Positions 48,005 to 56,596 of a DNA stretch of 64,000 nt are shown here, piece by piece (position 1 is the stretch's first letter; each line of letters starts with the position of its first letter). A model generated the notes under the pieces. That model did not search any database. It saw nothing but the letters and a program-made list of their open reading frames with translations, and was not told the DNA's origin. The stretch covers positions 1 through 64,000 of the forward strand of contig MVZM01000006.1 in assembly GCA_002068415.1 (NCBI GenBank). The letters are read 5' to 3'. Made by a program: the position numbers and the translations under genes. The DNA is from Tenericutes bacterium ADurb.BinA124. Its GTDB lineage: Bacteria; Bacillota_I; Bacilli_A; ML615J-28; CAG-698.

Positions 48005-48311
48005 TAGCAAAAAAAAAAAGCAAGAAAAGGACGATAAATTAAGTGTTTTTCATCAAAACTTGCTTTTTTAAGAAATTATTTTATTCGGTTTTAATTGTTT
48101 TCAAAAATAAATAATCATGTTAATGCTTTTTTCTCGGAAACCGGATTAATTGCTCATGGAAAAACTGGGATATAGTTTTCAAACTAATCATTTTCTTAAG
48201 AATAAGCATTAAATTGTCTTTTGAATTATTATAATCGTAAATGAATAATTATCCCTTTTGATAAATTTTTGCTATTCACAAACAAAGTAATTAATATTTA
48301 AGAAAAGACAG
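48005..48311 (-). other. AT-rich intergenic region between queT and nahK
   Basis: No ORF. It contains an A/T-run-flanked stem GCAAG/CTTGC (about 48062-48016) with a long loop that may terminate queT transcription, and loosely complementary AATGCTT/AAGCATT segments about 85 nt apart (48120s and 48205s). No known RNA is recognised. Confidence 0.4.
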
Positions 48312-48803
48312 TTATAAATCTTTTCCCATCATATTCTCAGCTTCAATTAATTCTAAAAAACCAGGATTTTGCGAAAGCCGATGGAATAGCAACACACCAA
48401 CGACCGAAACAACCGCAAATTCTCCTAAAGCAACGGAAATAATCGTAGCGAGCAAGGGTAAATCAAAAACAATCATTAATTCAACGCCCACAACTAAGGC
48501 ATTTATTAACACCGGAAACAGGGACGCTCCAAACAAATGGTGACTTTTACTAATCAAAAGGCATGCCAAAAAGGTAGCTAAAGATCCTAAAACAACATCT
48601 ATAATCCCTAAAGGAGAGAAAAAATTGGCGATGATACAAGCAATGGTTAAGGCATAAATATAATCCTTACGATAAAAACACAACAAAACTAAAACTTCCG
48701 AAATCCGAAACTGGATTTCCGTGTAAGAAAAAGGATTCCAAATAGTTAGGACAACATAAATTGACGCCACCAGCGCCATTTTAATAAAAAAGCGGACTTG
48801 CAT
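48312..48803 (-). CDS. queT: QueT-family ECF S component (queuosine precursor uptake)
   Basis: 163 residues with five to six membrane helices. YTEIQFRISEVLVLLCFYRKDYIYALTIACIIANFFSP is the QueT region. An S component binds the substrate and needs an ECF A-A'-T module; such a module is encoded just upstream. Identity is strongly supported by the preQ1 riboswitch in its leader. Confidence 0.92.
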   Translation of the reverse strand: MQVRFFIKMALVASIYVVLTIWNPFSYTEIQFRISEVLVLLCFYRKDYIYALTIACIIANFFSPLGIIDVVLGSLATFLACLLISKSHHLFGASLFPVLINALVVGVELMIVFDLPLLATIISVALGEFAVVSVVGVLLFHRLSQNPGFLELIEAENMMGKDL

Positions 48804-48809
48804 TGTTTT

Positions 48810-48849
48810 CTCCTTGTTTTTTAGAGATGGTTAAGCAAGGAACATCTCT
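48810..48849 (-). promoter_or_regulatory. preQ1-I riboswitch controlling queT translation
   Basis: AGAGATG...CATCTCT stem (P1), then AAAAAA and AAGGAG. CCTTG in the hairpin loop (about 48839-48835) pairs with CAAGG (48817-48813), forming the class-I pseudoknot and hiding the queT ribosome site. Compact translational switch, 6 nt before the ATG. Confidence 0.93.
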
Positions 48850-48857
48850 CTTATGAT

Positions 48858-48866
48858 ATTATACCA
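48858..48866 (-). promoter_or_regulatory. extended -10 promoter of queT
   Basis: TGGTATAAT (48866-48858); the transcript would start right at the riboswitch. Confidence 0.75.
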
Positions 48867-48893
48867 TAATCATGTCGTAACAGAATTATTTTA

Positions 48894-49574
48894 TTAAAAT
48901 AAACCAAATTTATTTTTGATTCTTTCTAACACCTTGGTTAGAGGTTTTTCGAGAATTAATAAGAATAAGCAATTAGAAATAACATAAATTATCATCATGG
49001 GAAATGATGCCGCCACAAAACCAAGATAACGAGCAAAAACGAAGCCGTCATCCACGGATAATGTCGTCCAAATATCCAAAATGAGGGAAAAAACAACGCC
49101 GCTTAAAGCCCCATAAAGGACAACCCACCAAAGGCGTTTAGTGGGCTTGCCACTAAAAAATAACCCGGCAAAAAACCCGATTATTCCCCAAGCAAACATT
49201 TGAAATGGTGTCCATGGACCGTGGCCAAAATACATGTTTGATAACACAGCACTTAAAGCACCGACCATAAAGCCCATTTCTTTCCCATATACCATGGCAA
49301 CAATAATCGTAAATGCCGCTACCGGTTTAAACCCGGGAATGGGAGCAAACAAAATCCGACTGACAACGGAAATAGCAATAAAAATGGCCACCAACACTAA
49401 TTCGCGGGCATCGGGTCGTTTTTTTTCAAAATGAATAAAGAAAGGAACGCAGGCCAATAAGGCAATAATAATCGAAATGATTTCAAATTGCGAGTCCTGA
49501 TACAAAAAATACCCCAGGAATAAGACTACCGGAACTAAAACAAAAAGAATTAAGTAATTAATTATTCTCTTCAT
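48894..49574 (-). CDS. ECF transporter S component, predicted for cobalamin/corrinoid
   Basis: 226 residues with about six membrane helices; SRILFAPIPGFKPVAAFTIIVAMVYGKEMGFMVGALSA is a typical S-component start and FGHGPWTPFQMFAWGIIGFFAG a conserved loop of this group. Start overlaps the fused ATPase stop (ATGA). It is the only S component in the operon headed by a cobalamin riboswitch (52128-52285), so corrinoid uptake is the likely role. It is not one of the well-studied BtuM/CbiM types by eye. Confidence 0.82.
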   Translation of the reverse strand: MKRIINYLILFVLVPVVLFLGYFLYQDSQFEIISIIIALLACVPFFIHFEKKRPDARELVLVAIFIAISVVSRILFAPIPGFKPVAAFTIIVAMVYGKEMGFMVGALSAVLSNMYFGHGPWTPFQMFAWGIIGFFAGLFFSGKPTKRLWWVVLYGALSGVVFSLILDIWTTLSVDDGFVFARYLGFVAASFPMMIIYVISNCLFLLILEKPLTKVLERIKNKFGLF

Positions 49575-51193
49575 TTGGCACCATTTAATTGAGCCATCAT
49601 GATGACTTCTTCTTCCGTAATTAAACTTTCATACATGTGGCGTGACAAACGATTGGCATTAGTGGTATAAAAAGTATTCCCGGAAAAAAATGAATGCGGA
49701 TGGCCATCCGCAACAATGGTCCCATCAAAGAGCATGGCATTTCGATGGCTCACTCGGGCAGCGAACTCAATATCATGACTGACAATCACAATTGTTTTTC
49801 CGGATTGATGTAAATCATTTAAAATATTCATAAGATTTTTTTTAAACGACGCATCTAAACTTTTAGACGGTTCATCTAGCAACAAAAGATCGGGATTTTT
49901 TAATAAAATTTTTGCAAGCGCTAATTTTTGTTGTTCACCACCACTTAAATCGTATGGATGTTGATCTAAAATATTTTGTAAAGAAAAAAGGGCAATATTT
50001 TGTTGTAATCGGAGAGAAAAATCGGCCTTGGAAAGTGCCAAGTACGGTTCCATATCCTTTAATTCCGCCATTACGGTATCAGCAACAAATAAAATTTGCG
50101 GATTTTGGGGAAGGAAAGAGATGGAGGGCGGAGTTTTTCCTAAAAATCGCACTTTTCCTAAATAGGGTTTAATTAAACCAGCTAAAATTTTTAAAAGGGT
50201 GGACTTCCCACTACCATTACCGCCAACAATGGTTAAAATTTCCCCTTTTCTAACATCCAAATGAAGATTACGAAGAATATCGTTGGCCTTTTTTTCGTAC
50301 CTAAACCAGATATTTTCTAAATTAACCAAAGCGGGTTTTTCTTCACAATTCTCATTAAGGGTCATTTTTTTTACATGATTGTGGAAATGGTGGGACAGCC
50401 ATTTTTTGGCTTCATTGATGGTCTGTGGACATTCATCGGTAAAACTAAACTCCCGATAGATTTTTACCGGACTGGGAAAAGCAAGACCGGGAATAGTAGT
50501 TTGTTTACTGATAATCCGCGGAGGATTATCGGCGACAAGCTCACCTTGATCCAAAACCAACACGCGGTCAACCAAAGTCCAAACTTCTTCCAAATGATGC
50601 TCCACAATGATAATAGTTAAACCCAATTCACTATTTAGTCTTTTTAAGGTTTGTAAAAAATCCGTGGTTGCAATCGGATCCAATTGACTGGTCGGCTCAT
50701 CAAGCAATAATATTTTAGGTTCCATGACCATAATACTGGCAAGGTTCAACATTTGCTTTTGCCCACCGGATAATTCGGCAGTCCTATGGCGGAACCACGA
50801 ATTAATCCCAAAAAAACTGGCCATTTCACCGACACGCAAACGAATAACATCGGAGCTATAGCCTAAATTTTCTAAACCAAAGGCCAATTCTTGATAAACA
50901 AAATCGGAAACAATTTGGCTTTCCGCGTTTTGGAAAACATAACCGATTTCTGAGGCCCGCTCTCGTGGGGAAAGAGACAAAAGATCACGATTTTGATAGG
51001 TAATTGTTCCTGTCATTTTTCCATAGGGAGCTAGTTCTTGTTTAATCAAGCGCAATAATGTCGTTTTCCCACTACCGGTGGAACCGGTCAATAAAACAAA
51101 TTCGCCTTCTTCTATTTGAAAAGACACATCTTTAAGGGCCTTTACTTGATTAGCAAAAGTAAAACTTACATTTTTAACATCCAATAACGCCAT
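49571..51193 (-). CDS. ECF transporter ATPase, fused A-A' (two ABC domains)
   Basis: 540 residues with two complete ABC domains: Walker A GSTGSGKTT (about 37) and GGNGSGKST (about 325), signatures LSGGQKQML and LSGGEQQKL, Walker B ILLLDEPTSQLD and LLLLDEPSKSLD. Such YkoD-like fusions energise ECF vitamin transporters. It overlaps ecfT by 28 nt. Confidence 0.93.
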   Translation of the reverse strand: MALLDVKNVSFTFANQVKALKDVSFQIEEGEFVLLTGSTGSGKTTLLRLIKQELAPYGKMTGTITYQNRDLLSLSPRERASEIGYVFQNAESQIVSDFVYQELAFGLENLGYSSDVIRLRVGEMASFFGINSWFRHRTAELSGGQKQMLNLASIMVMEPKILLLDEPTSQLDPIATTDFLQTLKRLNSELGLTIIIVEHHLEEVWTLVDRVLVLDQGELVADNPPRIISKQTTIPGLAFPSPVKIYREFSFTDECPQTINEAKKWLSHHFHNHVKKMTLNENCEEKPALVNLENIWFRYEKKANDILRNLHLDVRKGEILTIVGGNGSGKSTLLKILAGLIKPYLGKVRFLGKTPPSISFLPQNPQILFVADTVMAELKDMEPYLALSKADFSLRLQQNIALFSLQNILDQHPYDLSGGEQQKLALAKILLKNPDLLLLDEPSKSLDASFKKNLMNILNDLHQSGKTIVIVSHDIEFAARVSHRNAMLFDGTIVADGHPHSFFSGNTFYTTNANRLSRHMYESLITEEEVIMMAQLNGAK

Positions 51194-52047
51194 ATCAAGG
51201 CCTCCTTGATAACTAAAATTAAGGGGAAAATCCCTAATAAGGAAAACGAAAGATATCCTATCAACTCGCGAATACCAAATTGGAAATTTGATAGATTAGG
51301 GAAAAACGAAAACGCATAAATATTTAAGAATTCTCCGGAAACAACAATTGAAAAAAACAATAAAAGATAAATTAAACTACCTAAATCTTGACGATGAAAG
51401 GAAAAAGAAGAAAAGGAGGTGCGGGGTTTCAGTCCATAACCTCGTGATTTCATGGCATCAGCCGTTTCAAGCGCATGCTCTAGTGACCAAGTGAGGAGGA
51501 TGGAAAACATTCTTAAATAATGCTTAAGTTTTTTTAAAAAGGATGTTTGCGTCAATAAACCGAGCCCTTTTTGGCCTTCTTCAATATTGCGCATTTGTTT
51601 GACCATTAAAGGAATAAAGCGTAAGCCCATAGTTAAAACTAAAGTAATGGTTGGGGCTACCCGACCAAATAAATAATAAAATTTATCCGCCGTCATAACT
51701 TCGTTAAAAACATTGAACCAAAGAATAACTGCTCCTAACATCAAGCCAACGGAAAAACCTTTAATTAAACTTTCCTTGGTAATAGCTATTCTACCAATAT
51801 TGAATAAAACCGTCGCCCCGTGGCGATTAAACAAGGGATTAGTTATTGTTATAAGGATTATCATAAGAATAATCGTCACAAAGGAAGTTAGAAACCGCTT
51901 TGGTTTTTGAAAAAACGCATTACTCAAAAGCGCACAAACGAAAGAAATAACAAGAAAAAGGGGATTTGCTGTGAGCATGGTTAAAAAAAGGACAGCAGTA
52001 AAAAAGATTAATAAGACCGTCGGATGTAATTTTTTAAATAAATCCAT
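51166..52047 (-). CDS. ecfT: ECF transporter T component
   Basis: 293 residues from ATG at 52047 (GGGAGGA upstream); the longer frame would run through the riboswitch terminator and is rejected. Four to five membrane helices, and the coupling-helix motif ETADAMKSRGYG of EcfT proteins. First gene of the T-AA'-S operon. Confidence 0.92.
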   Translation of the reverse strand: MDLFKKLHPTVLLIFFTAVLFLTMLTANPLFLVISFVCALLSNAFFQKPKRFLTSFVTIILMIILITITNPLFNRHGATVLFNIGRIAITKESLIKGFSVGLMLGAVILWFNVFNEVMTADKFYYLFGRVAPTITLVLTMGLRFIPLMVKQMRNIEEGQKGLGLLTQTSFLKKLKHYLRMFSILLTWSLEHALETADAMKSRGYGLKPRTSFSSFSFHRQDLGSLIYLLLFFSIVVSGEFLNIYAFSFFPNLSNFQFGIRELIGYLSFSLLGIFPLILVIKEALIWRYWMLKM

Positions 52048-52057
52048 ACTTCCTCCC

Positions 52058-52081
52058 ATAAAAAAAGCCACCAAGGGTGGC
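52058..52081 (-). terminator. riboswitch expression-platform terminator before ecfT
   Basis: Perfect GCCACC / GGTGGC stem, 3-nt loop and seven T residues, 11 nt upstream of the ecfT ATG. An upstream GGTGG (about 52110) can pair with CCACC as antiterminator. Confidence 0.85.
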
Positions 52082-52127
52082 AAATAAGAAGTCCAAATAA
52101 GCCATCTCCCACCGAAATGTTTTGATT

Positions 52128-52285
52128 TTATTTAATGGCAGGTCTCCTGACTTGGACATCAACACAAACTCCACCTTCCCGGTTTCCCAGTGGCATTTCG
52201 AAGTTTATTATTCCTTACAGTAGCGGGGGCTGTTACGGCTTTGACCGTATTCCCTTTTAATGCTTACATTAAGCAACCAATGAAT
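52128..52285 (-). promoter_or_regulatory. cobalamin riboswitch of the ECF operon
   Basis: Textbook blocks on the minus strand: AAAAGGGAA, GCCGTAACAGCCCCCGCTAC, GCCACTGGG, GGGAAGG and the B12 box AAGTCAGGAGACCTGCC (52153-52137). It sits between the TetR stop and ecfT and ends in an intrinsic terminator, so control is transcriptional: cobalamin turns the operon off. Confidence 0.96.
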
Positions 52286-52292
52286 ATTAGTA

Positions 52293-52892
52293 TTAATTTT
52301 TTTTAAAGCCGATTCTCACAAAATCAATATAATTATTGTAATCATGTTTAATTTTGTCTTTATCCGCCCGTTTGGTTAAGAAAATCTCTAAACAATTTTT
52401 ACCAATCATTTTTATAATACTTAACAATTTGGGAAAATGCTGGGATTTTTTAATTTCATCCGGAAAATAGGTTTGATCAATATCGACATCCGGTTCCACA
52501 ATCTTTGGCAACAATGATTCATACAAAGAATTTTCATTAAAAACCGTTGAAATAACATTGAGGCGGAACTGCCGATTTTCTTTGTTGGTTAGTTTATCAA
52601 TGGTATGAGAAAACTTAATTTTAAGGGCTTCATAAACATCGTTATCCGTTTGTTCGAGATATTGGGTAAACTTACGTTTATCGATACCATACAAATAATG
52701 AAGCAAATAAACAAATAAATCTTCCACATTTTCAAAATATTGGTAAAAACTGCCTCGAGGAATATCCGCATCCTTCACAATATTAGCGATGATGGCCCGT
52801 TCCAAAGGAACTCGCGAAAATTCTTTTTTGGCAGCTTTCAAAATGCGTAGACGTTTTTCTTTAGGTAAACAAAGAAATGTTTTAGTTGGCAT
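52293..52892 (-). CDS. TetR-family transcriptional regulator
   Basis: 199 residues. N-terminal helix-turn-helix AIIANIVKDADIPRGSFYQYFENVEDLF is standard TetR. The ligand-binding C-domain is not assignable. No separate promoter is clear between it and the riboswitch, so it may be cotranscribed with the ECF genes. AGGAGG ribosome site. Confidence 0.9.
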   Translation of the reverse strand: MPTKTFLCLPKEKRLRILKAAKKEFSRVPLERAIIANIVKDADIPRGSFYQYFENVEDLFVYLLHYLYGIDKRKFTQYLEQTDNDVYEALKIKFSHTIDKLTNKENRQFRLNVISTVFNENSLYESLLPKIVEPDVDIDQTYFPDEIKKSQHFPKLLSIIKMIGKNCLEIFLTKRADKDKIKHDYNNYIDFVRIGFKKN

Positions 52893-52937
52893 GTTTTTCC
52901 TCCTTACTCATCGTCATTAATTCCATTTTGTTATGTT

Positions 52938-52966
52938 ATTTTATCACAAACAAAGTTAAAAGTCAA
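52938..52966 (-). promoter_or_regulatory. promoter of the tetR gene
   Basis: TTGACT (52966-52961), 17-nt spacer ending TGA, TAAAAT (52943-52938). The rest of 52967-53186 is AT-rich with repeated AAAAAGG-type words and no gene I can support. Confidence 0.8.
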
Positions 52967-53186
52967 TTAATCCGATTGGCTAAAAACAAAGCGAAAATAG
53001 CAATTATTATGAGGATTTTTCCAACAATTAAGAAATTAAACCTTTTTATTAAACAACGCTTGTTTATTGATAAATCCCGAGCAAAAATAAGATAATCGCC
53101 TGTAAACAGCCCTTTTTAGGTCTTTTTCAGTGTTTTTAAGCGAAAAAATGCCTTTTTAAGCTCTTTTTTTCCAAAAATGAAGATTT

Positions 53187-54200
53187 TTATATTTTTAAAT
53201 CACCTAATTGAATCCAACCCATTTTTCGGAATATGAGATCAATTAACCACACTAAAAGGATGGGAAGGGCGATTTGTAAGACGAAAACGCTTAACCAAAA
53301 CCATAATTGATTACCCATGGCCGAATAAGTAGCAAATTGCCCAACCAAACCGGAAGTTCCCATACCGCTGCCATAAGCATCCGTATGGACATGGAAAACT
53401 AAAGTCGCAAGCGGTCCTAAGATGGCACTGACGATAATGGTTGGTAACCACAGCAGTGGCTTCTTTAAAATGTTTTTAAATTGTAGCATGGAGGTTCCGA
53501 TACCTACGGAAATAATGGTTCCCAAATTATTATCTTTTCGAGACATCACCGCAAATCCGACCATTTGTACACAGCAACCTACCACCGCTGCCCCGCCGGC
53601 TAAACCCCCAAGGTTAATCGAAATAGCGATAGCGGCTGACGAAATGGGGGCCGTTAGTACCATCCCCATAACCACGGAGATGATGATTCCCATAATGAAT
53701 GGTTTTTCAGTGGTCGCCCATTGGATGAAATTACCAATGGCCCGCATCATTGAACTGATGGGCTGATTAATCAATAAAAACAAGCCATAAGCAACCGCCG
53801 CCGAAAAAAGCGGAACAATGATGATATCAACCGGCGTCTTCTTCCTTAACACTAAGCGAACTACTTCAATCGCACCAATAGCACATAAGTACTCCACAAA
53901 GGGATCACCCGGCCGACCAAAGCTCAATGTTGACGCAATGCCACCTGCGACACCGGCCGCAATTAATTTCAAGCCCTCTAATTGTAAACTCCAAGCGATG
54001 CCCACACCGATACCGATTCCCGTCATCGTTTTTAAAAGATCGGCTAGGTGAATTATCGCAGGAACATTAACTAAAGTGCCAATCGTGCCAATAATCGTCC
54101 CAATGATTAAAGTTGAAAACAGACCATAAGCCATGCCATTTAGGGTCTTTACAAAATAGTCTAAGATTTTTTTAAAAGTCGTTTTGCTTTTATTATTCAT
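53187..54200 (-). CDS. PTS-EIIC-like membrane protein (PTS_EIIC_2 family)
   Basis: 337 residues with about nine membrane segments, rich in Gly/Ile/Ala: LSFGRPGDPFVEYLCAI, TAPISSAAIAISINLGGLAGG and HVHTDAYGSGMGTSGLVGQ are typical of the stand-alone EIIC-like family. No EIIA/EIIB gene is nearby, so PTS-coupled sugar transport is not demonstrated; substrate unknown. Confidence 0.8.
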   Translation of the reverse strand: MNNKSKTTFKKILDYFVKTLNGMAYGLFSTLIIGTIIGTIGTLVNVPAIIHLADLLKTMTGIGIGVGIAWSLQLEGLKLIAAGVAGGIASTLSFGRPGDPFVEYLCAIGAIEVVRLVLRKKTPVDIIIVPLFSAAVAYGLFLLINQPISSMMRAIGNFIQWATTEKPFIMGIIISVVMGMVLTAPISSAAIAISINLGGLAGGAAVVGCCVQMVGFAVMSRKDNNLGTIISVGIGTSMLQFKNILKKPLLWLPTIIVSAILGPLATLVFHVHTDAYGSGMGTSGLVGQFATYSAMGNQLWFWLSVFVLQIALPILLVWLIDLIFRKMGWIQLGDLKI

Positions 54201-54269
54201 TTTTATTTCCTCAATTTTGTGTTACCATTCTACCATAAATTCTCCCAAAACACAAAAATTTTGGTTTCA

Positions 54270-55061
54270 TTAAACAAATATCCAGCCGATAACATATAAA
54301 AAGCCGAATAAGACAATTTGATGGACAAAGTAAAGCCATAAAGCGTTTCTTCCCAAATAATTAAGGGGCTTAAGATTATAATCTTTTTTAAATAAGCTTT
54401 TCTTTTGGGAATATAAATATTTACCCACCACAATTCCGACCATATAAATTCCCATATAGGGAATTAAAGGATAGTAATCTCCGGAACTAAAATTATAAGC
54501 ATAAATATTAAAAGGTACTAATAAATGATAGCGGTTTAAAAAAACGACCAAAGGGGAAGAAAACGATAGAAGCCCCAATTCCATTAAAGCCCCAACACCG
54601 ATGACAACCGCGCCTAGTCCCAATAAAACATAAGGATTCATTTTTAAAAATAACGGTGTTAGCAACATGGCGATTGCTAAACAATGAAGGATGCCAAAAT
54701 AAACAGTTGCGCCAACAAAACCAAAAGCTATTTCTAGTAGTGATGTTATTCCGGTTAATGCTAAAGCAATGAAGAGGAGTTTTAAACCACGACGAAAATT
54801 ACTACGCGAAAGGTTGGCGGATATTCCCGAAACAAATAAGAACACTCCGGATACTAGCAAAACCCGCAACAAGAGTGCGATATCCAAATCACGATAATCG
54901 GCACATGCTTTGCATAAACGGTAAAGCCAATGATTACTCGGTCCGTCAAACCAAATATTAAGAAAGATACGACCAAGATCATAGGTCAAATGGTCGAAAA
55001 CCATTAATACAAAAGCCCAACCCCGTAAAGCATCAAGTTCCCATATCCGTTGTTTTCTCAT
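54270..55061 (-). CDS. DUF1624/heparan-alpha-glucosaminide acetyltransferase-like membrane protein
   Basis: 263 residues, about seven membrane helices. WELDALRGWAFVLMVFDHLTYDL at the N-terminus is the DUF1624 (HGSNAT-like) signature with the conserved Arg and Asp/His pair; HCLAIAMLL is further on. The family is thought to acetylate glycans using cytosolic acetyl-CoA; the bacterial role is unknown. Confidence 0.82.
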   Translation of the reverse strand: MRKQRIWELDALRGWAFVLMVFDHLTYDLGRIFLNIWFDGPSNHWLYRLCKACADYRDLDIALLLRVLLVSGVFLFVSGISANLSRSNFRRGLKLLFIALALTGITSLLEIAFGFVGATVYFGILHCLAIAMLLTPLFLKMNPYVLLGLGAVVIGVGALMELGLLSFSSPLVVFLNRYHLLVPFNIYAYNFSSGDYYPLIPYMGIYMVGIVVGKYLYSQKKSLFKKDYNLKPLNYLGRNALWLYFVHQIVLFGFLYVIGWIFV

Positions 55062-55123
55062 TTGTAGCTCCTCTTTTGTTAGCTAAGTTATTATAACATG
55101 AATGATTGATGATTTAAATAGTC

Positions 55124-55150
55124 AAAAAAAGCCGGAAGGCATTTCCGGCT
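55124..55150 (-). terminator. terminator of the uracil/xanthine permease gene
   Basis: AGCCGGAA / TTCCGGCT stem with a 5-nt loop and seven T residues. Confidence 0.88.
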
Positions 55151-55158
55151 TGTGAAGA

Positions 55159-56517
55159 TTATTTTTTAGCGTGGACTAATTTATCCATCAACACGAAGAT
55201 AAGATTTAAAAGAATGCCCACAATCGCTGCCGAAGCAATGGCTGGAGCTTTCATCCCAAAAATAGGAATCATTCCGCCCGCATAATTGTACGATCCACCA
55301 AGCCCGATGATTAAAATGGAAGCAATAATCGCTAAACTCTTAGGATCGAATAAACTCACTTCTTTGTCAATCATAATGGCAATGCCTTGAGCACCGATAA
55401 CGCCGAACAAATAAATCGAAAGACCACCAATGACAGCACCGGGAATTGAATAAACCGCTGCTGATAGTGGTGAAAAGAAGGAAATAATCATGGTAATAAT
55501 GGCTGCTGCCATTAAGACACGAACGGAGAAGTTTTTGGTAATGGACATCGTACTAATATTTTCACCATAGTTAGTTCCGGCCGGACCACCGATAGCACCA
55601 CTAATCATATCACCAAGACCATCACCAATTAAATTCCAACCGAGCAAATCAGCGATGTTATAAAGTTTTTCGCCTTTTTTCTCTAATGATAGATTATTTA
55701 CATAAATATCTAATTGATGCAGGTGAGCAGTTGATTCCGGAATCGTAGCAATCGCAATCGGCATAATAGCGACAACTGCCGCCCAAGAGGGAATCGGAAG
55801 CGTGATGTGGGGAATAGTGATAATTGATTGTCCACTTAAAGTATCGAAATTCACAAATTTATGACCGGAAATCCAGCCAACGATTAAAGCTACCACATAC
55901 CCGCTAAGTAAGCCTAATAAGATGGGGATTTGTCCCCAAGTTCCTTTTTTCAAATAAACCGAGAAGAGAATCGTTGATAATAAAGTCACTAAAGCAATCA
56001 CCCAACTTAAATGCTGAACCGTTCCCGCTGCTGTATTGGTGATGTTATTTAAAGCTGTTCCCGCTAAAGAAAGCCCGATAATAATGGCAACCGGACCGGT
56101 AACGGTTGGTGGTAAGATTTTTTCAATGGTTTTCATTGAAAAACGCGTGACAATCAAACCGGCAGCAATGGAAACAAGACCGGACATAATAATCCCAAAC
56201 TGAGCTTGACCGATTAAGGCATCCGGAGCCACACCATTGGTCCACTCTTCCGTCATCGTTATCGAACAAATAGCTGCAATATAACTAAAGCTCGATCCAT
56301 AATAAAGGGGAATTTTCCGTTTGGTAATGAGGATGAAGCAGAGGGTCGCTAATCCACTAGCGAAAATCGTTGTTGATACATGAAACCCGGTTAAGATAGC
56401 TACGAGAACGGTAGCCGGGAACATGACAATAATTTGTTGAAAGGCAAACAACACCAACTTTAGAAAAGTGGGATTTTCATCAGGTAAGTAACCAATGATT
56501 TTTTCTTGTTTTTCCAT
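55159..56517 (-). CDS. NCS2 uracil/xanthine-type permease
   Basis: 452 residues, 12-14 membrane segments. ATIPESTAHLHQL and GAIGGPAGTNYGENISTM are the NAT/NCS2 substrate and signature regions (QNxGxxxxT-like). The Glu in PESTAH is that used by UraA-like carriers for uracil, so uracil is the more likely substrate. GGAG-type ribosome site; between the two permease genes lies only a terminator. Confidence 0.88.
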   Translation of the reverse strand: MEKQEKIIGYLPDENPTFLKLVLFAFQQIIVMFPATVLVAILTGFHVSTTIFASGLATLCFILITKRKIPLYYGSSFSYIAAICSITMTEEWTNGVAPDALIGQAQFGIIMSGLVSIAAGLIVTRFSMKTIEKILPPTVTGPVAIIIGLSLAGTALNNITNTAAGTVQHLSWVIALVTLLSTILFSVYLKKGTWGQIPILLGLLSGYVVALIVGWISGHKFVNFDTLSGQSIITIPHITLPIPSWAAVVAIMPIAIATIPESTAHLHQLDIYVNNLSLEKKGEKLYNIADLLGWNLIGDGLGDMISGAIGGPAGTNYGENISTMSITKNFSVRVLMAAAIITMIISFFSPLSAAVYSIPGAVIGGLSIYLFGVIGAQGIAIMIDKEVSLFDPKSLAIIASILIIGLGGSYNYAGGMIPIFGMKAPAIASAAIVGILLNLIFVLMDKLVHAKK

Positions 56518-56556
56518 TTTTTTCTCCTTTTCTCTTGTTTAAAAAAACTTGTTTCT

Positions 56557-56589
56557 AAAAAAAGACGAATCATTAAATGATTTCGTCTT
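56557..56589 (-). terminator. terminator of the purine permease gene
   Basis: A stem of about 13 bp (56589-56576 with 56574-56562, one bulge) followed by a T-run. Confidence 0.82.
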
Positions 56590-56596
56590 GATTTTT

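Noticed and set aside
52048-52083. N-terminal extension of EcfT
   Set aside because: The codons come from the riboswitch terminator hairpin; ATG at 52047 has a good ribosome site.
52886-53095. Plus-strand 69-residue ORF in the tetR upstream region
   Set aside because: Low-complexity Lys/Ile/Asn composition from AT-rich DNA, antisense to the tetR promoter; no ribosome site.
53093-53186. Possible terminator or small repeat array after the PTS-EIIC-like gene
   Set aside because: AAAAAGG-type words recur but make no stable stem followed by a T-run on the relevant strand.
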